Shown here one piece after another: positions 5,705-12,365 of a stretch of DNA of 13,120 nucleotides. Numbering within the stretch: the stretch's first letter is position 1; every line of letters starts with the position of its first letter. The DNA is from a bacterium. Its GTDB lineage: Bacteria; CG2-30-53-67; CG2-30-70-394. Location: NCBI GenBank assembly GCA_024278555.1, contig JAJRSX010000022.1, positions 1-13,120 on the forward strand, written 5' to 3'. The notes below the pieces were generated by a model. It saw nothing but the letters and a program-made list of their open reading frames with translations, did no database searches and was not told the DNA's origin. Both the position numbers and the translations under genes were made by a program.

Positions 5705-6496
5705 ATGACCCGCCTCCTCACCGGTCTCTGCCTCGCCGCGGCCGCCCTCGCGGCGCTCTTGCTGGCCCCGCCGCCCCTCTTCGCCCTCCTCCTCACGGCG
5801 GTGATCCTCGCCACCCAGTGGGAGTACTACAACCTCTTCACCGGCCGCCCGGAGCACGCCAAGCGCCCCCTGGGGCTCGCCTTCTCGGCACTCGTCGCCC
5901 TCTCCTTTTACTGGGGGGTGGAGGCGGCGGCGGCGACCCTGTCTCTGGCGGCGATGGCGATGCTCACCTGGATCCTCTTTCTGGAGCGCAACCGCGAGCG
6001 CGCCATCCACACCACCGCCATCACCCTCTTTGGGATGGCGTACACCGCGTGGAACCTCGGCCACCTGATGCTCCTCCGTCACCTCCCCCACGGCCGCGGG
6101 GCGCTCATCGTCCTCTTCGTCGCCATCTGGACGACCGACACCGGCGCCTACTACGTGGGCAAGAACCTCGGCCGCCACCGCATCTTCCCGGCGGTGAGCC
6201 CGAAGAAGACCTGGGAGGGCTCTATCGGCGGCCTCGTCACTGCCATGGTCGCCGCCGCCATCGCCGCCGCCACCGTCTACCCTCCCTTGACCCCGCCCCA
6301 TGCGGCCCTCCTCGGCCTCGCGGCGGGGATGGCCGGAGAGCTCGGCGACCTCTTCGAGTCGATGCTCAAACGGTCCGCCGGGATCAAAGACTCCTCCCAC
6401 ATCCTCCCCGGCCACGGCGGCCTCCTCGACCGCCTCGACTCCCTCATCTTCGCCGCCCCGGTCTTCTACTACCTGAGCCAGCTCCTGGCGAAATGA
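5705..6496 (+). CDS. cdsA: Phosphatidate cytidylyltransferase CdsA
   Basis: Predicted 263-residue integral membrane enzyme that makes CDP-diacylglycerol from phosphatidic acid and CTP, the branch point to phosphatidylethanolamine and phosphatidylglycerol. Several hydrophobic helices are evident (for example about 5-37, 58-92, 106-125, 132-145 and 173-192). The family signature at residues 219-245 is complete: S-x-L-K-R near 219-223, KD at 228-229, GHGG at 236-239 and DRLD at 242-245. WTTDTGAYYVGKNLGR (142-157) is the conserved cytosolic segment. The length is near E. coli CdsA (285). The ATG is the only possible start, because an in-frame TAG lies at 5666 with no other start codon between. 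No Shine-Dalgarno precedes it; the upstream sequence is a hairpin followed by CCCC. It follows uppS, as in most proteobacteria, and precedes mtaB by 16 nt. Confidence 0.95.
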   Translation: MTRLLTGLCLAAAALAALLLAPPPLFALLLTAVILATQWEYYNLFTGRPEHAKRPLGLAFSALVALSFYWGVEAAAATLSLAAMAMLTWILFLERNRERAIHTTAITLFGMAYTAWNLGHLMLLRHLPHGRGALIVLFVAIWTTDTGAYYVGKNLGRHRIFPAVSPKKTWEGSIGGLVTAMVAAAIAAATVYPPLTPPHAALLGLAAGMAGELGDLFESMLKRSAGIKDSSHILPGHGGLLDRLDSLIFAAPVFYYLSQLLAK

Positions 6497-6512
6497 CGGG
6501 ACACAACCACGG

Positions 6513-7799
6513 ATGAAGGTCCATCTCGACACGGTCGGTTGCCGCCTGAACCAGGCGGAGATCGAGCTCTATGCACGGCAGCTCGAATCGGCGGGCCACA
6601 CGGTGGTGGCGACCCCGGCGGAGGCGGATGTGGCGGTGGTGAACACCTGCGCGGTGACCGGGGCAGCGGCGGCGGACTCGCGCAAGAAGCTGCGCCGCGC
6701 GGCCGGCGGGGAGACCCGGGTGATCGCCACCGGCTGCTGGGCAACCCTCGCCGCCGCCGAGGCGGCGGCGCTCGCGGCCGGGACGGAGGTGGTCCCCAAC
6801 GGACGCAAGGACCGCCTCGTCATCGACCTGCTGGGCCTCTCCGGGGCCTCCTTCGTCTCTGCCGCGCCGCGACGCCCCCTGCCCGGGGTGCGCGGCCGCA
6901 CCCGCGCCTTCATCAAGGTGCAGGATGGGTGTGACCAGCGGTGTGCCTTCTGCGTCACCACCGTGGCCCGTGGCGGCGGCCGCTCCCTCTCGGTGGCCGC
7001 GGTGGTCGCCCAGGTGGCGGCGGCGGAGGGGGGCGGGGCGCGGGAGGTGGTCCTCACCGGCGTCCACCTGGGGAGCTGGGGGCGCGACCTGACCCCGCGC
7101 CGACGTCTCTCCGACCTCATCGCCGCGCTCCTGGCGCGCACCACGGTGGAGCGGGTCGCCCTCTCCTCCCTGGAGCCGTGGGCGGTCGATGGCGACCTCC
7201 TCGCCCTGTGGCGTGACCCGCGCCTCCTGCCACGGCTCCACCTGCCGCTCCAGTCCGGGTGCGCGGCGACCTTGCGACGGATGCGACGGCGGATCACGCC
7301 GGAGCGGTTTGCGGAGGTGGTCGCGGCGGCGCGGGCGGCGATCCCGGAGGTGGCGGTCACCACCGATCTGATCGGAGGTTTCCCGGGGGAGTCGGCGGCG
7401 GACCACCGGGCGAGCGTCGCCTTCGTCGCCGGCCTGGGGCTGGCCGGCGGCCACTGTTTTCCCTTCTCTCCGCGCCCGGCCACCGCCGCGCAGACCATGG
7501 CCGGGCAGGTAGCGCCCCCGCTGCGCAAGGAGCGGGCCGCCGCCCTGCGGGCGGTGGTGGAGGCGAGCGGCCGGGCGTACCGCGACCGCCTCGTGGGGCG
7601 CGAGGTCACGGTCCTGTGGGAGTCGTCGCGGCGCGAAGGGGACGGCTACCGCCTCACCGGCCGCAGCCGCCACGGTGTACGGGTGACCGGCCGGTCACCG
7701 ACACCGCGGACCAACGAGATCGACAAAGTGGTGGTGGAGGCCGTGGACGACCGCGGGGTGGTCGGGCGTGAAACCTTGGCCGCGGATACGGGTCTATAG
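6513..7799 (+). CDS. mtaB: MtaB-like tRNA methylthiotransferase (radical SAM)
   Basis: Predicted 428-residue methylthiotransferase with two Fe-S clusters that adds a methylthio group to a modified adenosine in tRNA; MtaB acts on t6A37 to give ms2t6A. The N-terminal UPF0004 domain has its three cluster cysteines at 10 (TVGCRLNQ), 46 (VVNTCAVTG) and 75 (IATGCWA). The radical SAM motif CDQRCAFC supplies Cys140, 144 and 147. A TRAM-like RNA-binding tail runs from about 360 to 420 (VGREVTVLWE onward). The start VHLDTVGCRLNQAE fits MtaB better than MiaB or RimO, but family assignment among methylthiotransferases by eye is not absolute. It begins 16 nt after cdsA without a strong Shine-Dalgarno and is followed at 8 nt by a glutaredoxin-like gene, so the three are probably cotranscribed. 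Confidence 0.88.
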   Translation: MKVHLDTVGCRLNQAEIELYARQLESAGHTVVATPAEADVAVVNTCAVTGAAAADSRKKLRRAAGGETRVIATGCWATLAAAEAAALAAGTEVVPNGRKDRLVIDLLGLSGASFVSAAPRRPLPGVRGRTRAFIKVQDGCDQRCAFCVTTVARGGGRSLSVAAVVAQVAAAEGGGAREVVLTGVHLGSWGRDLTPRRRLSDLIAALLARTTVERVALSSLEPWAVDGDLLALWRDPRLLPRLHLPLQSGCAATLRRMRRRITPERFAEVVAAARAAIPEVAVTTDLIGGFPGESAADHRASVAFVAGLGLAGGHCFPFSPRPATAAQTMAGQVAPPLRKERAAALRAVVEASGRAYRDRLVGREVTVLWESSRREGDGYRLTGRSRHGVRVTGRSPTPRTNEIDKVVVEAVDDRGVVGRETLAADTGL

Positions 7800-7807
7800 A
7801 TTCCGTC

Positions 7808-8047
7808 ATGGGTCTCTACGCCACCGTCTTTACCACCCCCACCTGCGGCTACTGCACGAAGGCGGTGCAGTATCTGAAGCGGCTCGACATCCCGGTGAAG
7901 AAGCGCGACATCACCAAGGATCCGCGGGCGCTGGCCGAGTGCCGGCGCCGCTCCGGCGGGACCGCGGTGCCGGTGATCTTGCTCAAGGGCAAGACGATCG
8001 TCGGCTTCGACAAGGGCAAGATCGACCGCATCCTCGGGATCGGCTGA
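7808..8047 (+). CDS. Small dithiol glutaredoxin/NrdH-like protein
   Basis: Predicted 79-residue thioredoxin-fold protein. The redox motif CGYC (Cys13, Cys16) follows a first beta strand (YATVFTTPT). GTAVPVILLKGKTIVGFD contains the cis-proline (Pro55) and the Gly-rich turn that binds glutathione or a partner thiol in glutaredoxins. The length matches E. coli Grx1/NrdH-size proteins (75-85 residues). The CGYC motif indicates a dithiol enzyme, not a monothiol CGFS Fe-S carrier. The ATG is the only possible start: an in-frame TGA lies at 7769 and no start codon lies between. It begins 8 nt after mtaB and has no Shine-Dalgarno, which suggests translational coupling. Its electron donor and partner cannot be told from sequence; a role with MtaB is a guess based on adjacency. 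Confidence 0.85.
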   Translation: MGLYATVFTTPTCGYCTKAVQYLKRLDIPVKKRDITKDPRALAECRRRSGGTAVPVILLKGKTIVGFDKGKIDRILGIG

Positions 8048-8062
8048 CCGGTCCCTGTTCGT

Positions 8063-8098
8063 CCTTCGCTATCATCTCCAAGGGGAGTACAGCGAAGG
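8063..8098 (+). promoter_or_regulatory. Hairpin overlapping the Shine-Dalgarno of the next gene
   Basis: CCTTCGCT (8063-8070) pairs perfectly with AGCGAAGG (8091-8098). An inner stem CTCC (8076-8079) and GGAG (8084-8087) closes an AAGG loop. The right arm contains most of the Shine-Dalgarno AAGGAG (8095-8100) that stands 7 nt before the ATG at 8108, so the folded form would hide the ribosome site. It could be a simple translational brake or a chance fold in GC-rich DNA. Confidence 0.4.
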
Positions 8099-8107
8099 AG
8101 AAGAGCC

Positions 8108-8674
8108 ATGGAACGGCGGAATCGTTGGGTTGAACGGGTGCTCGACGCCTACGGCAGCGGGGTGGAGCTCCTCGGCCACACGACCGACCGCCTGAGCCGT
8201 CTGGCACGGCAGGTGGTGCCGGAGGAGCGGGCGTGGCTGAAGCGGCTCCAGGCAGAGACCCACCGGCTGATCGACGCCCACCGGGGTGAGGAGGGGGAGA
8301 CGCTGCGACCGGCGGTGCGCGCCCTGCACCACGAGGTCGCCCTGTTGGAGGCGGCGGTGGTGGCGCGACGCCTCCGCCACCTGGCGCGCACCGGCGCGTA
8401 CGAGCCGGCCGGGGAGGCGCTCCTGGCGATCGACGAGACCGTGGAGCAGGCCGCCGCCGCCCTCGGCGACGACCACCCGGAGGTGGAGGTGGCACGCCGC
8501 AACCTGCGCACCCTCCTCGACGAGACCCACGAGGAGCTGCGCGCCACCCGCGACGGCGCCACCTGGCTCATGGGGTGCATCGGCCGCTTCCGCGAAGAGG
8601 GGGCGGCAGCGGTGTGGCCGCCGTTCCCGGGATCGGAGGAGGTGGCCGTGGAGGAGGATGTGGACGGGATGTGA
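8108..8674 (+). CDS. Unrecognised helical cytosolic protein, 188 residues
   Basis: I do not recognise this protein. It begins at an ATG with a good Shine-Dalgarno (AAGGAG, 7-nt spacing) and has no signal peptide or membrane segment. It is rich in Arg, Glu, Ala and Leu with long predicted amphipathic helices (about 5-58, 63-97, 101-120 and 124-150). There is one Cys (157) in WLMGCIGRF, and an acidic tail (EEVAVEEDVDGM). The composition would suit a helical bundle or an oligomerising protein. It lies 60 nt after the glutaredoxin-like gene and may be the last gene of the uppS-cdsA-mtaB run, or have its own control through the hairpin over its ribosome site. Its stop is followed immediately by repeat copy B. 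Confidence 0.75.
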   Translation: MERRNRWVERVLDAYGSGVELLGHTTDRLSRLARQVVPEERAWLKRLQAETHRLIDAHRGEEGETLRPAVRALHHEVALLEAAVVARRLRHLARTGAYEPAGEALLAIDETVEQAAAALGDDHPEVEVARRNLRTLLDETHEELRATRDGATWLMGCIGRFREEGAAAVWPPFPGSEEVAVEEDVDGM

Positions 8675-8693
8675 GGGCGCGCTTTGCGCGCCC
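8675..8693 (+). terminator. Perfect hairpin touching the stop of the 188-residue ORF
   Basis: GGGCGCGC-TTT-GCGCGCCC forms an 8-bp perfect stem starting at the base after the TGA (8672-8674). No U-tract follows, so intrinsic termination is not certain. It is also the first part of repeat copy B. Confidence 0.4.
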
Positions 8694-8850
8694 GGGAGGT
8701 GGGGAGGTAGGGCAGGTCAGCCCTTCGGGCTGGATGTCTGTGCCGCTGTTTCTCGCCCTGAAACGATTTCATTGGGCGCGCAGCGGCCATCCCCCCCCCT
8801 ACCTCCCTACATCCCTATTTCCCTACCTCCTCGCGGGCGAGCGAAGCGAG
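8675..8850 (+). repeat. Composite triloop-hairpin repeat, copy B
   Basis: Same part order as copy A at 5506: hairpin GGGCGCGC-TTT-GCGCGCCC (8675-8693); G-rich tract (8694-8716); hairpin CAGCCC-TTC-GGGCTG (8718-8732); CCCTGAAAC (8756-8764); imperfect hairpin GGGCGC-GCA-GCGGCC (8774-8788); C-rich tract with 8-nt units of the type CCCTACNT (8790-8829); GCGAGCGAAGCGAGCC (8837-8852, boundary approximate). The two rich tracts are complementary. Spacer sequence between the parts has diverged from copy A. It occupies the gap between converging genes and runs into the 3' end of hemH. Confidence 0.6.
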
Positions 8851-9852
8851 CCCGGCCACCGCATCCGCCCATGCAGGCTCGGCGTTGAGCGACGGGACCA
8901 GGGTGAACGCCTCGCCGCCGGCGGCGAGGAAGGCGTCTCGGCCGCGGATGCCGATCTCCTCCACGGTCTCCAGGCAGTCGGCGGTGAAGGCGGGAGAGAG
9001 GACCGCCAAACGTCGGACGCCGCGCTCGGCGAGGGCCACGATGGTCTTGTCGGTGGCCGGGCCGATCCACGGGATGCGGCCGAAGCGGGATTGGAAGGCG
9101 GTGGTCGAGCCCCCCTCCGCCACCACGAGGGCGTCGCACAAAGCGCGGCTGGTGGCGAGGCACTGGGCCCGATAACAGAGTCGACGGCACCCATCGTCGC
9201 CGTCGCAGCAGCCGTTGGTGAGGCAGCGGCCGGTGGGGTCGGAGCGGCGGATCTGCCGCTCCGGCAGGCCGTGGTAGCTGAACAGGAGGAAGTCCGGCTG
9301 CGCCTGCTCCAGCACCGGCCGCGCCACCGCCGCCCACGCCGCGATAAAGGCGGGGTGGGCGTAGTAGGGGAGGATCGCCTCGATGTGGGGCGGATCCCAG
9401 AGGCGGCCGGCGACCCGGTAGACCTCCTCCAGGATCGCGCCGGTGGTGGAGGCGGCAAACTGGGGGTAGAGGGGCAGGAGGCGGATCCGCCGCACCCCCT
9501 TGTCACAGAGCTCGCCGACGGCGGTGGCCAGGCTCGGCTCGCCGTAGCGCATCCCCAGGGCGACCGGGGTATCCGGGCCGAGGTGTGCCGCCACCTGTTC
9601 GGCAAGGGAGCGGCCGTGGACCAGCAGCGGTGACCCCTCGGGGAGCCACACCTTGCGGTACTGCTCCGCCACCCGTCGCGGCCGGAAGGGGAGGATGATC
9701 AGGTTGAGCAGGGCCGCGCGCCCCACCGGGTTCATGTCGAGCACCCGGCGGTCGCCGAGGAAGGCGCGCAGGAAGCGACGGATCGCCCGGGGCGTCGGCG
9801 CCTCGGGGGTGCCGAGGTTGGCCAGGAGGAGACCGGTGGTGACGGAGGACAT
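8815..9852 (-). CDS. hemH: Ferrochelatase HemH
   Basis: Predicted 345-residue enzyme that inserts ferrous iron into protoporphyrin IX (or coproporphyrin III) in the last steps of haem synthesis. Family landmarks are GLLLANLGTPEAP (7-19), YPQFAASTTGAIL (129-141), the catalytic His194 in SYHGLPERQI, FQSRFGR (253-259) and Glu295 in PAFTADCLETVEEIG. An insert at 205-231 has six cysteines (210, 215, 216, 222, 226, 231), a pattern that some bacterial ferrochelatases use to bind a [2Fe-2S] cluster. Cluster presence here is inference. The ATG at 9852 has no evident Shine-Dalgarno. The last eleven residues (LASLAREEVGK) and the stop are written by repeat copy B. It is divergent from the aconitase gene. 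Confidence 0.95.
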   Translation of the reverse strand: MSSVTTGLLLANLGTPEAPTPRAIRRFLRAFLGDRRVLDMNPVGRAALLNLIILPFRPRRVAEQYRKVWLPEGSPLLVHGRSLAEQVAAHLGPDTPVALGMRYGEPSLATAVGELCDKGVRRIRLLPLYPQFAASTTGAILEEVYRVAGRLWDPPHIEAILPYYAHPAFIAAWAAVARPVLEQAQPDFLLFSYHGLPERQIRRSDPTGRCLTNGCCDGDDGCRRLCYRAQCLATSRALCDALVVAEGGSTTAFQSRFGRIPWIGPATDKTIVALAERGVRRLAVLSPAFTADCLETVEEIGIRGRDAFLAAGGEAFTLVPSLNAEPAWADAVAGLASLAREEVGK

Positions 9853-9943
9853 GGTGGGCAGCGAGAGAACGAGGGCGCGCGTCCGGCATCCTCCCTGCTT
9901 CCCCCCAACGGTTCAACCGCGCGGCCGCGGGCGACGCATAACC

Positions 9944-9973
9944 TTGATCAGCGACACGAAAATCCACGACAAT
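9944..9973 (+). promoter_or_regulatory. Possible sigma-70 promoter for the aconitase gene
   Basis: TTGATC (9944-9949) and GACAAT (9968-9973) match four of six consensus bases each and are 18 nt apart, in the least GC-rich part of the hemH-aconitase gap. Transcription would begin near 9980, about 50 nt before the chosen ATG. It was judged by eye only. Confidence 0.3.
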
Positions 9974-10018
9974 GACCCCTTCGCGGTCGCTCCCCGCGGC
10001 CCCCTCTTCCCCACCATC

Positions 10019-10022
10019 GAGG
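10019..10022 (+). promoter_or_regulatory. Ribosome site deciding the aconitase start
   Basis: GAGG stands 8 nt before the ATG at 10031 but only 2 nt before the ATG at 10025. This favours 10031, which also gives an N-terminus in register with mitochondrial-type aconitases. Confidence 0.45.
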
Positions 10023-10030
10023 CCATGCCC

Positions 10031-12289
10031 ATGTTGATCGAGCTCGACGCCGTTCGCTCCCTCTACGACTCCCTGGAGGCGACCCACAGCGCCATGCGCG
10101 CCAAGCTGGGGCGACCCCTGACCCTGGCGGAGAAGGTCCTCTTCTCCCACATGGATGACCCCACCGCGGTCGACTACGAGCGCGGTACCACCGACCTGCT
10201 GCTGCGCCCCGACCGGGTGGCGATGCAGGATGCCACCGCCCAGATGGCGATCCTCCAGTTCATGACCGCCGGCTTGCCGACCACCGCGGTGCCCTCGACG
10301 GTCCACTGCGACCACCTGATCCAGGCCCACAGCGGCGCCGGCGCCGACATGCCGATCGCCCTGGACACCAACCGCGAGGTGTACGACTTCCTCCACTCCG
10401 CCGCCATGAAGTACGGCATGGGGTTCTGGAAGCCGGGCGCCGGGATCATCCACCAGGTGGTCCTGGAGAACTACGCGGTGCCGGGGATGATGATGGTGGG
10501 GACCGACTCCCACACCCCGAACGCCGGCGGCCTCGGGATGATCGCCATCGGCGTCGGCGGCGCCGACGCGGTGGACGTGATGACCGGCCAGGGATTCGGC
10601 ACCCGCGCCCCGAAGCTCATCGGCATCAAGCTGACCGGCAAGCTCTCCGGCTGGACCTCGCCGAAGGACGTGATCCTGAAGGTGGCGCAGCTCCTCACGG
10701 TGAAGGGCGGCACCGGCAAGATCGTCGAGTACTTCGGCGACGGCGCCGAGGCGATCTCCTGCACCGGCAAGGCGACGATCACCAACATGGGGGCGGAGAT
10801 CGGCGCCACCTGTTCGATGTTCAACTACGACGACGCCATGGGGCGCTACCTGCGCGCCACCGAGCGGGGTGAGGTGGCGGAGCTCGCCGACGCCCACCGG
10901 GCGGCGCTGCGCTCCGACGCGGAGGTCCACGCCGACCCGGCCTCCTTCTACGACGAGGTGGTGGAGATCAACCTCTCCGAGCTGGAGCCGCAGATCGTCG
11001 GCCCGCACACCCCGGACCTCGGCCGCCCGGTCTCCCAGTGGGGCGCGGACACCGAGGCGAACGGCTGGCCCACGGAGATCTCCGCGGCGCTGATCGGTTC
11101 GTGCACCAACTCCTCCTACGAGGACCTCACCCGCGCCGTCTCCATCGCCCGCCAGGCGGCGGCCCACGGCCTGAAGGCGAAGGCGGACTTCTTCGTCTCC
11201 CCAGGCTCCGACCGGGTACAGGCGACCATCGACCGCGATGGCCTCACCGCCGACTTCGAGAAGGTGGGCGGGGTCGTCCTGGCCAACGCCTGCGGGCCGT
11301 GCATCGGCCAGTGGAAGCGCGACGACGGCGACGGGGTGAACACGATCATCACCTCGTTCAACCGCAACTTCAAAAAGCGCGCCGACGGCAACCCGGACAC
11401 CCAGGCCTTCATCGGCTCCCCCGAGGTGGTGGTGGCGGCGGCGATCGCCGGGACCACCAAGTTCAACCCGGCAACCGACGAGTTGGAGGGGGCCGACGGG
11501 GTACGCTTCCGGCTGGAGCCGCCGTCCGGCGTCGAGCTTCCGGAGAGCGGCTTCGCCACCAAGGAGGGCGGCTACGTCGCCCCCACGAACAGCGGCGAGG
11601 TGGTGGTCTCCCCGACGAGCGAGCGCATCGCCCTGCTGGAGCCCTTTGGGCCGCGCGACCCGGCAAAGGACTTCCAGGACCTGCCGATCCTGGTCAAGGC
11701 CCTCGGCAAGTGCACCACCGACCACGTCTCCCCGGCCGGCCCGTGGCTCCGCTTCCGCGGCCACCTCGATAACATCTCCAACAACATGTACATCGGGGCG
11801 ATCAACGCCTTTACCGAGGAGGCGGGCAAGGGGATGAACGTCCTCACCGGCGAGACCGGCGTCGACTATAACCAGATCGCCCGCGACTACAAGGCCAAGG
11901 GGCTCGGCTGGGTGGTCATCGCCGACGAGAACTACGGCGAGGGGAGCTCCCGCGAGCACGCCGCCATGGAGCCCCGCCACCTCGGCTGCCGCGCCATTGT
12001 CGCCCGCTCCTTTGCCCGCATCGCGGAGGCGAACCTGAAGAAGCAGGGGATCCTGCCCCTCTGGTTCAAGAACAAGGCGGACTACGACCTCTTCCAGGAA
12101 AGGGACCGCGTCACCCTCAACGACATGGCATCCCTCGCCCCCGGCAAGGAGGTCACCCTCACCGTGACCCACGAGGACGGCTCCACCGACACGGTGGCGT
12201 GCAGCCACACCCTGAACCAGGAGCAGATCGACTGGTTTGATGCCGGCTCAGCCCTCAACTACCTGGCGCAGCAGCGGCAGGCGGGGTAG
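10031..12289 (+). CDS. acn: Aconitate hydratase, mitochondrial type
   Basis: Predicted 752-residue [4Fe-4S] enzyme of the TCA cycle that interconverts citrate and isocitrate. It resembles mitochondrial ACO2 throughout (about 750 residues when mature): RVAMQDATAQMAILQF (62-77), STVHCDHLIQA (89-99), GTDSHTPNAGG (157-167), SGWTSPKDVILKVA (206-219) and GEGSSREHAAMEPRHLG (636-652). This is neither the 890-residue AcnA nor the 860-residue AcnB type of E. coli. The cluster cysteines are Cys358 (GSCTNSSYED), Cys421 and Cys424 (ANACGPCIGQW). The catalytic Ser/Arg segment GSSREH is intact. The start at 10031 is supported by GAGG at 8 nt; an ATG at 10025 adds two residues. It is transcribed away from hemH, possibly from the promoter at 9944-9973, and ends before a strong hairpin. 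Confidence 0.95.
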   Translation: MLIELDAVRSLYDSLEATHSAMRAKLGRPLTLAEKVLFSHMDDPTAVDYERGTTDLLLRPDRVAMQDATAQMAILQFMTAGLPTTAVPSTVHCDHLIQAHSGAGADMPIALDTNREVYDFLHSAAMKYGMGFWKPGAGIIHQVVLENYAVPGMMMVGTDSHTPNAGGLGMIAIGVGGADAVDVMTGQGFGTRAPKLIGIKLTGKLSGWTSPKDVILKVAQLLTVKGGTGKIVEYFGDGAEAISCTGKATITNMGAEIGATCSMFNYDDAMGRYLRATERGEVAELADAHRAALRSDAEVHADPASFYDEVVEINLSELEPQIVGPHTPDLGRPVSQWGADTEANGWPTEISAALIGSCTNSSYEDLTRAVSIARQAAAHGLKAKADFFVSPGSDRVQATIDRDGLTADFEKVGGVVLANACGPCIGQWKRDDGDGVNTIITSFNRNFKKRADGNPDTQAFIGSPEVVVAAAIAGTTKFNPATDELEGADGVRFRLEPPSGVELPESGFATKEGGYVAPTNSGEVVVSPTSERIALLEPFGPRDPAKDFQDLPILVKALGKCTTDHVSPAGPWLRFRGHLDNISNNMYIGAINAFTEEAGKGMNVLTGETGVDYNQIARDYKAKGLGWVVIADENYGEGSSREHAAMEPRHLGCRAIVARSFARIAEANLKKQGILPLWFKNKADYDLFQERDRVTLNDMASLAPGKEVTLTVTHEDGSTDTVACSHTLNQEQIDWFDAGSALNYLAQQRQAG

Positions 12290-12295
12290 CCCCCG

Positions 12296-12346
12296 CCGCG
12301 GGTGGAAGGGGGGACAGACCACGCGGCGCCCCCCTCCACCCCGCGG
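12296..12346. terminator. Shared hairpin between converging genes
   Basis: The arms 12296-12313 and 12329-12346 pair over 17 bp with two single-base bulges, around a 15-nt loop. They lie between the aconitase stop (12289) and the stop of the minus-strand 164-residue ORF (12366). No U-tract is seen on either strand. It probably serves as a two-way transcript end or RNA-stabilising hairpin. Confidence 0.55.
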
Positions 12347-12365
12347 GTGGTCCGGGGCAGGGTCC

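Noticed and set aside
9653-10030. Longer aconitase N-terminus from 9653
   Set aside because: It would overlap the 5' end of hemH and adds an Arg-rich stretch unlike the family. It could be mistaken for a targeting peptide, but the ribosome site and homologous N-terminus favour 10031.
9503-12208. Long minus-strand open frame (901 codons) opposite the aconitase gene
   Set aside because: Its translation is a low-complexity Gly/Val/Asp/His-rich shadow of a well-supported gene; GC-biased codons remove stops from the opposite frame.
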